From assembly GCA_913054485.1 (NCBI GenBank), contig CAJXHQ010000056.1:1-10847 (forward strand): a DNA stretch of 10,847 bases, written 5' to 3'. A program made the translations under genes and the position numbers. Positions 1 through 7,133 of the stretch are shown one piece after another (within the stretch, counting starts at the first letter, position 1; every line of letters starts with the position of its first letter). The notes beneath the pieces are model-generated. The model did no database searches, was not told where the DNA came from, and saw only the letters and a program-made list of their open reading frames with translations. This stretch comes from an uncultured Paracoccaceae bacterium. GTDB taxonomy: Bacteria; Pseudomonadota; Alphaproteobacteria; Rhodobacterales; Rhodobacteraceae.

Positions 1-33
1 CCAGAATGTGCCGTGTTCGGATTTTTCCACCAT
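1..33 (-). CDS. N-terminal 11 codons of an unidentified gene cut by the left edge
   Basis: Reading leftwards from position 33, the minus strand gives an ATG followed by an open frame MVEKSEHGTFW to the window edge. A strong Shine-Dalgarno sequence (AAAGGAGG, complement of 43-50) lies 9 bases before the ATG, and a consensus -10 and an FNR-type box lie further upstream at the correct distances. These signals, rather than the 11 residues, are the reason for calling a gene. The protein cannot be identified from so short a piece. The promoter suggests it is switched on at low oxygen by FnrL. It is divergent from dtd. Confidence 0.6.
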   Translation of the reverse strand, partial: MVEKSEHGTFW

Positions 34-54
34 TGTATTACGCCTCCTTTTGAT

Positions 55-67
55 GCGCCGCATTATA
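55..67 (-). promoter_or_regulatory. -10 element and predicted start site of the leftward gene
   Basis: The minus strand reads TATAAT (complement of 62-67), a perfect sigma-70 -10 hexamer. Counting seven bases downstream puts the transcript start near position 55, giving a 5' leader of about 22 bases before the ATG at 33. There is no good TTGACA -35 at 17 bp. That fits an activator-dependent promoter, because an FNR-type box occupies the -35 region. Seen: the hexamer and the spacing. Inferred: the exact start base. Confidence 0.6.
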
Positions 68-89
68 CCGCGCGCGCCCGGAACACGCC

Positions 90-103
90 TTGATCCGGGT
101 CAA
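90..103. promoter_or_regulatory. FNR/FnrL-type binding site
   Basis: TTGATCCGGGTCAA is a near-perfect 14-bp dyad that matches the FNR-family consensus TTGAT-N4-ATCAA; the GTCAA variant is common for FnrL in Rhodobacterales. Its centre at 96.5 is 41.5 bp upstream of the predicted start at 55, the canonical class II activating position for FNR. The site therefore most likely activates the leftward gene under low oxygen. Any effect on dtd, which starts 125 bp to the right, is less likely. Confidence 0.65.
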
Positions 104-228
104 AATCTCCCGCGGCCAATGACCCGAAATCAATCGGCAGCGCCTGAAATCCACGGTGTGGCGGCTTGCGCGGGAAACCTGTTCATGGGAAGGCAGGGGC
201 AGCAGCAGAATTCAGCCGGGAGCCCCCC

Positions 229-675
229 ATGCGAGCCCTCATCCAGCGCGTCAGCGAAGCCTCGGTCACCGTCGGCGAGGAGGTCACCGGTGAAATCGGG
301 GCCGGGTTTCTGATCCTGATCTGCGCCATGCAGGGCGACACAGAGGCGGAGGCGGACTACCTCGCCGGCAAGATCGCCAAGCTGCGCGTTTTCCAGGATG
401 AGGCCGGCAAGATGAACCGCGCCCTGGCGGATACCGGCGGCGCGGCGCTGGTGGTCAGCCAGTTCACCCTGGCCGCCGACACCAGGCGCGGCAACCGGCC
501 CGGGTTCTCAACTGCCGCCCGCCCGGAAGAGGGCGCGCGGCTATACGGCTATTTTGCGGATCAGCTGGCCGCCGCGGGCATCGCTGTGGCCCGGGGCCGG
601 TTCGGCGCGGATATGAAAGTCCGCCTGCTGAACGACGGCCCGGTGACCATCTGGATGGACACGGCCGACCGCTGA
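229..675 (+). CDS. dtd: D-aminoacyl-tRNA deacylase
   Basis: This is a 148-residue cytoplasmic enzyme that hydrolyses D-amino acids (for example D-Tyr) and mischarged glycine from tRNA, a proofreading step of translation. Full family length is present. The start [13 protein letters not shown] is the standard DTD N-terminus, so the ATG at 229 is preferred over an in-frame upstream start at 166; a GGGAG ribosome site lies 6-7 bases before it. The two active-site motifs are intact: SQFTL at residues 77-81, and NDGPVT at 135-140 containing the Gly137-Pro138 pair that reads substrate chirality. The conserved segment around NRPGFS (89-94) is also present. It is transcribed away from the FNR-controlled gene and is convergent with the degraded TctC remnant, ending 10 bp from it. 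No clear promoter of its own is seen. Confidence 0.96.
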   Translation: MRALIQRVSEASVTVGEEVTGEIGAGFLILICAMQGDTEAEADYLAGKIAKLRVFQDEAGKMNRALADTGGAALVVSQFTLAADTRRGNRPGFSTAARPEEGARLYGYFADQLAAAGIAVARGRFGADMKVRLLNDGPVTIWMDTADR

Positions 676-685
676 GCCCGAAGGC

Positions 686-1308
686 TTATTGCGACAGCCC
701 CTGCATGGTCTGCTTGTCGGCCTTGATCTGGGCCGCGGCGGCGGCGCTGTCCTGCCAGTACAGCGGCGCGCCCAGCGCGTCCACATAGCCCAGCGCGTCA
801 CCCGATTTGATGCCCGCAAGGGCTGCGGCCTCGATCTTGGCGATCACATCCTGCGGCGTGCCCTTGGGCACAAACAGCCCGTTCCAGAGCGCAATGTTCA
901 GCTCCGGCGCCAGTTCGCCCACGGTCGGCACATCCGGGAACAGCGGCAGCCGCTCGGCGGTCACCGCCGCCAGCACCTGAAGCTGCGGCAGGCAATCCGA
1001 CACCCGCGACAGGGGGGGTGCTGATCACATCTGCCTGCCCGCTCAGGATCACGCCGCAGGTCAGATCCCCAGCGCAAGCACAGCTCAGGTTCGCGGCCGG
1101 CTTCCTGGTGACTCTGACGGGGATCAGCGGTGCGCCGAAACGACCCAGCTTCGCCGGTGCGGATTTCGCATGCGCCGCCAGCCCGGCGATTGAGCTGAGG
1201 AGCGCGTTCTGTTGTGGCGGGATCAGGAATAGAAAGCTTATGGAATTGCCCCGAGTGATGGTCTCCGCCTTCAGCCCGGCGTTCAGAAACCTCGCGGGCG
1301 AGCGCCAA
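686..1308 (-). pseudogene. Degraded TctC/Bug-family solute-binding protein
   Basis: The last ~100 codons (about 1010 down to the TAA at 686) read as an intact C-terminus of a tripartite tricarboxylate transporter binding protein: VLAAVTAERLPLFPDVPTVGEL, then LFVPKGTPQDVIAKI. No N-terminus is joined to this frame. Across a run of seven G (1012-1018) the preceding family sequence LSGQADVISTP lies in another frame; removing one base restores ...GQADVISTPLSRVSDCLPQ. Further upstream the family-like pieces IAGLAAHAKSAPAKL and ALAREVSER lie in two different frames, and the stretch between them is too short, so several frameshifts and an internal deletion have occurred. No signal peptide is recognisable. 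The partner membrane genes (tctA, tctB) are not next to it. Intact family members are periplasmic binding proteins for carboxylates; this copy should be non-functional. Confidence 0.8.
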
Positions 1309-1401
1309 TGAACCGCTGATAGAGAACCGGAAGCCCGTTTTTTTATCAGGTCAAATTGCCGCATTCTTGGCGGCGTTAACGTTTCCGGCCCAAGTCCGGC
1401 A

Positions 1402-1418
1402 TACAGCGCGCCGCTGTA
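1402..1418. repeat. Short perfect hairpin
   Basis: TACAGCG-CGC-CGCTGTA is a perfect 7-bp inverted repeat with a 3-base centre. It stands 12 bp before a second, GC-rich hairpin. Its role is unknown; it could be a protein site or a remnant. Confidence 0.4.
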
Positions 1419-1429
1419 CGGCTGGTGCA

Positions 1430-1457
1430 CAGGGGGGGCACGGATGGTGCCCCCCTG
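1430..1457. repeat. GC-rich hairpin with a G/C run
   Basis: CAG7CAC pairs with GTGC6TG across a 5-base loop (GGATG), giving an 11-bp stem with one bulged G. No T-run follows on either strand, so it does not read as a normal intrinsic terminator. It could still be a roadblock or a remnant of a larger element. Confidence 0.45.
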
Positions 1458-1532
1458 CCGCTGCCGCCAAAGATGTTCACTCCCGGCAAGTATCCCCGCT
1501 TTTGCCCCCTCCGTTTCCGCAGGGCTTCAATT

Positions 1533-1549
1533 TTGGTTTCTGAAATCAA
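1533..1549. promoter_or_regulatory. Candidate operator dyad upstream of the CocE-like hydrolase
   Basis: TTGGTTTC-T-GAAATCAA is a 17-bp dyad with one mismatched pair per arm, lying 68-84 bp before the hydrolase ATG. Position and symmetry suit a repressor or activator site for the uptake cluster. No regulator gene lies within the window, so this is only a candidate. Confidence 0.25.
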
Positions 1550-1616
1550 CGACGAGGTCTGAAAACGACACACTCACCCGCTAGACAAGCGGCAGCCCCC
1601 GCTGGAGAGTCCCGCC

Positions 1617-3614
1617 ATGACCCAGCATTCCAACACGCTCCGCCCCATCACCGAATGGCCCGATCAGGGCATCACCCTCAGCGGCGGCTGCCGTCTCTCG
1701 GCCCGGATCTGGCTGCCCGAAGATGCCGGCGATGCCCCGGTTCCGGCCATCCTGGAATACCTGCCCTACCGCAAACGCGACGGCACCTGTGCCCGCGATG
1801 CGCTGACCCACCCCTACTTGGCTGCGCGCGGCTATGCCTGCGTGCGCGTCGACATGCGCGGCAATGGCGACAGCGAGGGGCTGATGGAGGATGAATATAC
1901 CCAGGCAGAGCTCGACGACGCGGTCGAGGTGATCAATTGGCTCGCCGCGCAGCCCTGGTGCAGCGGCAGTGTAGGCATGATGGGGATCAGCTGGGGCGGG
2001 TTCAATTCGCTGCAGGTGGCGGCAATGCAGCCAGAGCCGCTGAAGGCAATCATCACGCTGTGCTCCACTGCCGACCGCTATGCCGACGATATCCACTACA
2101 AGGGCGGCTGCCTGCTGAATGAAAATCTCGGCTGGGGCGCCACCATGTGGGCCTATTCCTCCCGCGCCCCGGACCCTGCGCTGCGGCAGGAGAACTGGCG
2201 CGAGATGTGGCTGGAGCGGCTGGAGGCCGAACCCTTCCTGCCCGCCACCTGGCTGCAGCATCAGGCCCGCGACGCCTATTGGCAGCACGGCTCGGTCTGC
2301 GAGGATTATTCCGCCATCAAGGCCGCCACGCTGGCGGTGGGCGGCTGGGGCGATGCCTATAAGAACACCGTGCCGACGCTGGTCGAAAACCTCTCGGCTC
2401 CGGTGAAGGGCATCAACGGGCCCTGGGTGCATAAATACCCGCATTTTGCCGTGCCGGAGCCGCGCATCGGCTTTCTGCAGGAGGCGCTGCGCTGGTGGGA
2501 TCACTGGCTGAAGGGCATTGATACCGGCGTGGACAAGGACCCGGATTACCGCGCCTACCTGATGGACGGGGTGCGCCCGGCCACCTGGTACAGCGAACGC
2601 CCCGGCCGCTGGATTGCCGAAGACAAGGGCGCCACATCGCATCTGGCCGTCGAGACCCTGCACCTCAGCGATGCGGGGCTTGGCGCGCCCGGACCGCTGA
2701 TGCAGACCGTGGCCTCGCCGCAGGATACCGGCATGGAGGCCGGCGAATACTGCGCCATTTGGCTGGGGCCGGAGCTGCCGGGTGACCAGCGCAGCGATGA
2801 TGCGCGATCCGCCTGTTTTGACAGCGCGCCGCTGGCGGCGGACATGGACATTGTGGGCGCCCCGAAGATCCGGCTGCGGCTTTCGGCGGACCGGCCGCAG
2901 GCGCAGATCGCGGTGCGGCTGAACCACCTGCACCCGGACGGGGCTTCGACCCGGATCACCTATGGGGTGCTGAACCTGACGCACCGCGACAGCCACTCGG
3001 ACCCTGCCCCGCTGGAGCCGGGCAGGGAGTATGAGGTGGCGCTGGACCTCGATCATATCGCCTATCGCGTCCCGGCCGGCCACCGGGTGCGGATTGCGGT
3101 CTCCACGGCCTATTGGCCGCTGATCTGGCCCAGTCCGGAGGCCGCCGCGGTCACACTGCTGCACGGGGTCGCGGAGCTGCCGCAGCGCCCCTCGGGCGCG
3201 GCAGATGAATGGCAGTTCGAACCGCCCGAAATGGCCCCCGAGTGGCAGGTCGAAACCCTGCGCGAGCCCACCAGCAGCCGGCAGGTCATCCGGGATCTTC
3301 CGAGCGGCGAAGTCCGGCTGGAGATCACCGATGATTTCGGCAAAAGGCGTGATCTGGATCACGGGCTGATCACCGGATCCGCCGCCCGCGAGACCTGGGC
3401 GATTCACCCGGATGATCCGCTGTCGGCCCGTGGATTCTGCCATTGGACCGAAGAAATATGCCGCGAAGGGACAGACCTGCGCACGGAAACGACCTGTGAA
3501 ATGTCGTCGGATTTGACCTATTTCCACTTGAAAGCCAGCTTGAAAGCATACGAAAACGGCAAACTGGTTCATAATCGCGACATCGACCTGTCCATTCCCC
3601 GGAATTGCCTTTAG
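1617..3614 (+). CDS. CocE/NonD-family serine hydrolase (peptidase S15-like)
   Basis: A 665-residue cytoplasmic alpha/beta hydrolase with no signal peptide. The family cleaves acyl esters or amides (cocaine esterase, glutaryl-7-ACA acylase, X-Pro dipeptidyl peptidase). The catalytic triad is visible: Ser125 in GISWGG (123-128), Asp246 in GGWGDAY, and His272 in NGPWVHKYPH. The upstream EYLPYRKRDG (47-56) supplies the oxyanion tyrosine region, and VDMRGNGDSEG (78-88) is the typical strand-turn. Residues about 380-525 form the C-terminal jelly-roll domain, with the hallmark VPAGHRVRIAVSTAYWPLIWP (485-505). A further ~135 residues (530-665) look beta-rich and extend beyond the shortest family members. 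The start has GGAG 9 bases upstream. It precedes the importer genes by 120 bp on the same strand, which suggests that it processes the imported compound. Exact substrate unknown; proline-peptide, ester or beta-lactam-like amides are all possible. Confidence 0.9.
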   Translation: MTQHSNTLRPITEWPDQGITLSGGCRLSARIWLPEDAGDAPVPAILEYLPYRKRDGTCARDALTHPYLAARGYACVRVDMRGNGDSEGLMEDEYTQAELDDAVEVINWLAAQPWCSGSVGMMGISWGGFNSLQVAAMQPEPLKAIITLCSTADRYADDIHYKGGCLLNENLGWGATMWAYSSRAPDPALRQENWREMWLERLEAEPFLPATWLQHQARDAYWQHGSVCEDYSAIKAATLAVGGWGDAYKNTVPTLVENLSAPVKGINGPWVHKYPHFAVPEPRIGFLQEALRWWDHWLKGIDTGVDKDPDYRAYLMDGVRPATWYSERPGRWIAEDKGATSHLAVETLHLSDAGLGAPGPLMQTVASPQDTGMEAGEYCAIWLGPELPGDQRSDDARSACFDSAPLAADMDIVGAPKIRLRLSADRPQAQIAVRLNHLHPDGASTRITYGVLNLTHRDSHSDPAPLEPGREYEVALDLDHIAYRVPAGHRVRIAVSTAYWPLIWPSPEAAAVTLLHGVAELPQRPSGAADEWQFEPPEMAPEWQVETLREPTSSRQVIRDLPSGEVRLEITDDFGKRRDLDHGLITGSAARETWAIHPDDPLSARGFCHWTEEICREGTDLRTETTCEMSSDLTYFHLKASLKAYENGKLVHNRDIDLSIPRNCL

Positions 3615-3734
3615 AAACCGTGAAGTGAGCCGCCGCGAATAATCCTTGCGGGAGCGGGGGCAAATGCGCAAACTTTGTACAGCCAATCAAAAAACAGCGC
3701 GTCCAGCGCCTGATTACGAAACCGGGAGACTTCC

Positions 3735-5318
3735 ATGAAAGATCAATTGAATTACCTCGCTGCACGCGCAGCTGCGGGCCTGATGGGCCGCCGCGAATTC
3801 CTCGGCCGTGCTGCCGCTCTCGGCGTTACCGCTGCATCTGCCAACCTGCTTCTGTCCAGCGCTGTGAAAGCGGCCGGCGTCAAGAAGGGCGGCACCATCA
3901 AGGTGGGCATCCAGGGCGGCGGTGCCTCTGATACCCTCGACCCGGCGCTGGGCGCAAACGCAACGTCCAGCCAGGTGACCCGCCTCTGGGGTGAACCGCT
4001 GCTGGAACTGGACCCGGTCAGCGGTGTCTGGCCGCGCCTGGCCGAAAGCTATGAAGCCTCGGCAGATGCAAAAACCTGGACCTTCAAAATCCGTCAGGGC
4101 GTGACCTTCTCCAACGGCAAGACCCTGACCGCCGAAGACGTGCTGGCCACCTACGAGCGTCACTCGGGCGAAGAATCCAAGTCCGGCGCCCTGGGCATCA
4201 TGCGCGGTATCGAGTCGATGCGCGCCGAAGGCGACAGTTTCATCATGGAGCTGAAGACCCCCAACGCCGACCTGCCCTATCTGCTGTCCGACTACCACCT
4301 GGCGATCCAGCCCAATGGCGGCAAGGACGATCCGGCGGCAGGCATCGGCACTGGCCCCTACGTGCTGAAATCGGTCGAGCCGGGCGTGCGTTTTGTCGGC
4401 GAGAAGAACCCCAACTACTGGGACGACACCATCGGCCACGCCGAAACCATCGAGCTGATCGTCATCAACGACGATACCGCCCGTGTTGCCGCGCTGCAGT
4501 CCGGCCAGGTCCACATGGTCAACCGCGTGCCGCCGCGCACCGCGAAACTGGTTGCCCGCGCACCCAACGTCACCGTGCACAGCACCGCCGGTTCCGGCCA
4601 CTACGTGTTCATCATGCACTGCGACACCGCGCCCTTTGACAACAAAGACGTGCGGATGGCGCTGAAATACGGCATCAACCGCCAGGAAATGGTCGACAAG
4701 ATCCTCTCCGGCTACGGCTCTGTCGGCAACGACAGCCCGATTGGCGCGTCTTACCCGCTCTACACCGAAATGGAGCAGCGCGAGTATGATCCCGACAAGG
4801 CGGCTTTCCACTTGAAGCAGTCGGGCTTTGACGGCACCATTCTGCTGCGCACCTCGGACAACTCCTTCCCGGGCGCACCCGACGCTGCAGCCCTGTTCCA
4901 GCAGTCTGCCGGAGCTGCCGGCATCAAGATGGAAGTCAAGCGCGAGCCGAACGACGGCTACTGGTCGGAAGTCTGGAACAAGCAGCCTTTCTGCACCAGC
5001 TACTGGGGCGGCCGCCCGGTTCAGGACCAGATGTATTCGACCGCCTATCTGTCGACCGCTGACTGGAACGACACCCGCTTCAAGAACGAGCAGTTCGACC
5101 AACTGCTGTTTGCCGCGCGCGGCGAACTGGACGAAGCCAAGCGGACCCAGATGTATGCCGACATGTCGCGCATCGTCAGCGATGAAGGCGGCCTGATCTG
5201 CCCGATGTTCAATGACTTCGTCGACGGTTACGGCGAAGGTGTGGAAGGCATCGTCGACGCCAAGCAAGGCTTCGAGCTGAACAATTTCTACGCCCCCATG
5301 AAAATGTGGCTCGCATAA
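3735..5318 (+). CDS. Periplasmic solute-binding protein of a Dpp/Opp-type ABC importer (SBP_bac_5)
   Basis: A 527-residue family 5 extracellular binding protein that captures the substrate in the periplasm and delivers it to the permease pair encoded next. The N-terminus carries a twin-arginine (Tat) signal: GRREFLGRAAALG at residues 18-30, a hydrophobic stretch to about 41, and cleavage probably after VKA at 46. Export in a folded state is therefore expected. Family landmarks follow in order: GGTIKVGI at the start of the mature domain, DTLDPALGANATS, LAESYEASADAKTWTFKIRQGVTFSNGKTLTAEDV, GTGPYVLKS, the ALKYGINRQEMV helix, and YDPDKAAFHLKQSG. A GGGAG ribosome site lies before the ATG. It is the first of four tightly packed genes. 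The family binds peptides, but also nickel, sugars, opines and other small molecules, so the ligand cannot be set from sequence by eye. Confidence 0.93.
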   Translation: MKDQLNYLAARAAAGLMGRREFLGRAAALGVTAASANLLLSSAVKAAGVKKGGTIKVGIQGGGASDTLDPALGANATSSQVTRLWGEPLLELDPVSGVWPRLAESYEASADAKTWTFKIRQGVTFSNGKTLTAEDVLATYERHSGEESKSGALGIMRGIESMRAEGDSFIMELKTPNADLPYLLSDYHLAIQPNGGKDDPAAGIGTGPYVLKSVEPGVRFVGEKNPNYWDDTIGHAETIELIVINDDTARVAALQSGQVHMVNRVPPRTAKLVARAPNVTVHSTAGSGHYVFIMHCDTAPFDNKDVRMALKYGINRQEMVDKILSGYGSVGNDSPIGASYPLYTEMEQREYDPDKAAFHLKQSGFDGTILLRTSDNSFPGAPDAAALFQQSAGAAGIKMEVKREPNDGYWSEVWNKQPFCTSYWGGRPVQDQMYSTAYLSTADWNDTRFKNEQFDQLLFAARGELDEAKRTQMYADMSRIVSDEGGLICPMFNDFVDGYGEGVEGIVDAKQGFELNNFYAPMKMWLA

Positions 5319-5322
5319 ACTG

Positions 5323-6279
5323 ATGGGCCCCGCATTGAAACTAGTGGTCCAGCGCGTTGCGCTGGGCCTGCTCCTCCTACTCGCGTGCTCGGTCCTGATC
5401 TTTGCCGGCACGATGATCCTGCCCGGCGACGTGGCCCAGTCCATTCTTGGCCAGTCCGCAACCCCCGAAGCCCTTGCCAATCTGCGCGAAGAACTGGGCG
5501 TCAACGATCCCCCCGTGCAGCGTTATTTCGAGTGGCTTTTCAACGCCCTTCAGGGCGACCTTGGCACTGCGCTGACCAATGGCCGTTCGATCACTGAAAG
5601 CATCGGCAGCCGTCTTGGCAACACGCTGTTCCTGGCCTTCTGGGCCGCTGTTATTTCCGTGCCACTGGCAATTTTCCTTGGCCTGCTGGCCGTCCGCTAC
5701 AAGGACCGCTGGCCTGACAAGCTGATCTCTGCTGTCACCCTGGCCTCCATTTCCATCCCCGAGTTCCTCATCGGCTACCTGCTGATGTATCTGGTCGCAG
5801 TGAAGCTGCGCTGGTTCCCTTCGGTGTCGATGATCAATGACACCATGTCTTTGGGCGAAAAACTTTCGGCGATTGCAATCCCGGTGGCGGTTCTGACCCT
5901 GGTGGTGCTGGCGCATATGATGCGCATGACCCGCGCGGCGATCCTGAACGTGATGCAATCCGCCTATATCGAGACCGCCGAGCTGAAGGGCCTGAACATG
6001 TTCCAGGTCATCGCCCGCCACGCCTTCCCGAACGCCATTGCGCCGATCGTGAACGTGGTGATGCTGAACCTCGCCTACCTGGTGGTCGGCGTTGTGGTGA
6101 TCGAGGTGGTCTTCACCTATCCGGGCATGGGCCAGTATCTGGTCGACCACGTGTCTAAGCGCGACGTGCCGGTGGTACAGGCCTGCGGCCTGATCTTCGC
6201 TGCCGTCTATATCGGCCTGAACCTGATCGCTGACGTTGTGTCGATCCTGTCCAACCCGCGCCTGAGGCACCCGAAATGA
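5323..6279 (+). CDS. ABC importer permease, DppB-like
   Basis: A 318-residue inner-membrane subunit that forms half of the translocation channel. One N-terminal membrane helix (about 8-30) is followed by a periplasmic loop of about 65 residues with LPGD and LGVNDPPVQRYFEWL, then five hydrophobic segments of the BPD_transp_1 domain. The cytoplasmic coupling loop that contacts the ATPase is ETAELKGLNMFQVIARHAFPN (217-237), matching the EAA motif. The family ending TYPGMGQYLVDHVSKRDVPVVQA (265-287) is clear. The ATG comes 4 bp after the stop of the binding-protein gene and has no obvious Shine-Dalgarno sequence, so translation probably depends on coupling to the upstream gene. It overlaps the next permease by 4 bp (ATGA). 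Confidence 0.94.
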   Translation: MGPALKLVVQRVALGLLLLLACSVLIFAGTMILPGDVAQSILGQSATPEALANLREELGVNDPPVQRYFEWLFNALQGDLGTALTNGRSITESIGSRLGNTLFLAFWAAVISVPLAIFLGLLAVRYKDRWPDKLISAVTLASISIPEFLIGYLLMYLVAVKLRWFPSVSMINDTMSLGEKLSAIAIPVAVLTLVVLAHMMRMTRAAILNVMQSAYIETAELKGLNMFQVIARHAFPNAIAPIVNVVMLNLAYLVVGVVVIEVVFTYPGMGQYLVDHVSKRDVPVVQACGLIFAAVYIGLNLIADVVSILSNPRLRHPK

Positions 6280-7133
6280 AGAACATTCCTGTATCCGCAA
6301 TGATCGGGCTGTTCCTCACGGCCCTCTACTTTCTGACGGCATTGTTTGCGCCGCTGATCGCCCCCTACGGCGTGGCCGAAGTGGTCGGCGACGTCTGGGA
6401 GCCTTCCAAGGTCGAAATCCTGCTTGGGATCGCGCCGGAGGGGTTCACCGAGTCCGACTACTGGCTCGGCACCGACAATATCGGCCGCGATCTGCTAAGC
6501 CGGATGATCTATGGTGGCCGTACCACCATCTTTATCGCCACCCCTGCGACGATCATTTCCTTCACAACCGGATCAATCCTGGGCTTTGTCGCCGCTGTTC
6601 TGGGCGGTTGGTTTGATCAAGTGATGTCGCGCTTTGTTGATCTGATCATGTCGATCCCAACGCTGATCTTTGCCTTGGTGGTTCTGTCAGTGATGCCAGT
6701 GACAATCCCGATGCTGATCATCGTCATGGGGTTGCTTGACGCCACCCGCGTCTACCGTCTGGCCCGTGCCGTTGCGGTTGATATCTCAGTGATGGATTAC
6801 GTCGAGGCCGCACGTTTGCGTGGTGAAAAGCTGGCCTGGATTGTATTCCGCGAAATCCTGCCAAATGCGCTGTCGCCTTTGGTGGCCGAGATGGGCCTGC
6901 GGTTTATCTTTGCGGTGTTGTTTGTCTCAACCCTGTCGTTCCTGGGTCTGGGTGTACAACCGCCCGAGGCTGACTGGGGTGGTATCGTGAAGGAAAACAA
7001 GGATGGCATCATCTACGGCATCCCTGCAGCGCTGATCCCAGCCTTTGCCATCGCTACACTGGCGATCTCGGTGAACCTGGTTGCTGACTGGGTGCTGAAC
7101 CGTACCACCAGCCTGAAGGGAGGACGTGGATAA
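6276..7133 (+). CDS. ABC importer permease, DppC-like
   Basis: A 285-residue inner-membrane subunit that pairs with the DppB-like permease. An N-terminal helix (about 8-30) is followed by the DppC hallmark YWLGTDNIGRDLLSRMIYGGRT (62-83) and then five membrane segments. The coupling EAA loop is YVEAARLRGEKLAWIVFREILPN (175-197), and LSFLGLGVQPPEADWG (220-235) is the family C-terminal signature. It starts on an ATGA overlap with the preceding permease and ends on a TAATG overlap with the ATPase gene. The first ~75 codons use GC-ending codons like the upstream genes, but from about 6495 on many more codons end in T or A. Confidence 0.94.
   Translation: MKNIPVSAMIGLFLTALYFLTALFAPLIAPYGVAEVVGDVWEPSKVEILLGIAPEGFTESDYWLGTDNIGRDLLSRMIYGGRTTIFIATPATIISFTTGSILGFVAAVLGGWFDQVMSRFVDLIMSIPTLIFALVVLSVMPVTIPMLIIVMGLLDATRVYRLARAVAVDISVMDYVEAARLRGEKLAWIVFREILPNALSPLVAEMGLRFIFAVLFVSTLSFLGLGVQPPEADWGGIVKENKDGIIYGIPAALIPAFAIATLAISVNLVADWVLNRTTSLKGGRG

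Larger units (their letters stand above)
1309..1616. other. Intergenic region with several inverted repeats
   Basis: About 300 bp without a convincing gene lie between the TctC remnant and the CocE-like gene. The left part is probably more decayed sequence. The right part should contain the promoter of the hydrolase gene, but no clear -35/-10 pair is visible. Three inverted repeats are annotated separately (1402-1418, 1430-1457, 1533-1549). A short hairpin, CCGCT/AGCGG at 1578-1592, sits just before the ribosome site. A 65-codon open frame on the minus strand (1376-1573) has no family resemblance and is not called. Confidence 0.5.

Noticed and set aside
104..135. A second FNR-like site (minus strand, TTGATTTCGGGTCAT)
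   Set aside because: The half-sites are spaced five bases apart instead of four and the second half has a mismatch.
166..228. Upstream in-frame start for dtd
   Set aside because: The family protein begins at MRALIQRV (229), and a ribosome site lies just before that ATG.
1430..1457. GC-rich hairpin as an intrinsic terminator
   Set aside because: Neither strand shows a T-run after the stem, and no intact gene ends nearby.
1376..1573. A 65-codon minus-strand open frame in the intergenic region
   Set aside because: It crosses the GC-rich hairpin, lacks a ribosome site I can see, and resembles no protein family.
1581..3686. A 701-codon open frame on the minus strand
   Set aside because: It is exactly antisense to the CocE-like gene, whose triad and domain motifs are clear. 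High GC removes stops from the opposite strand; the antisense product is low-complexity and has no motifs.
3714..5504. A 596-codon open frame on the minus strand
   Set aside because: Antisense to the binding protein and the start of the first permease, both well supported by family motifs. Its protein is Gly/Val/His-rich without recognisable domains.
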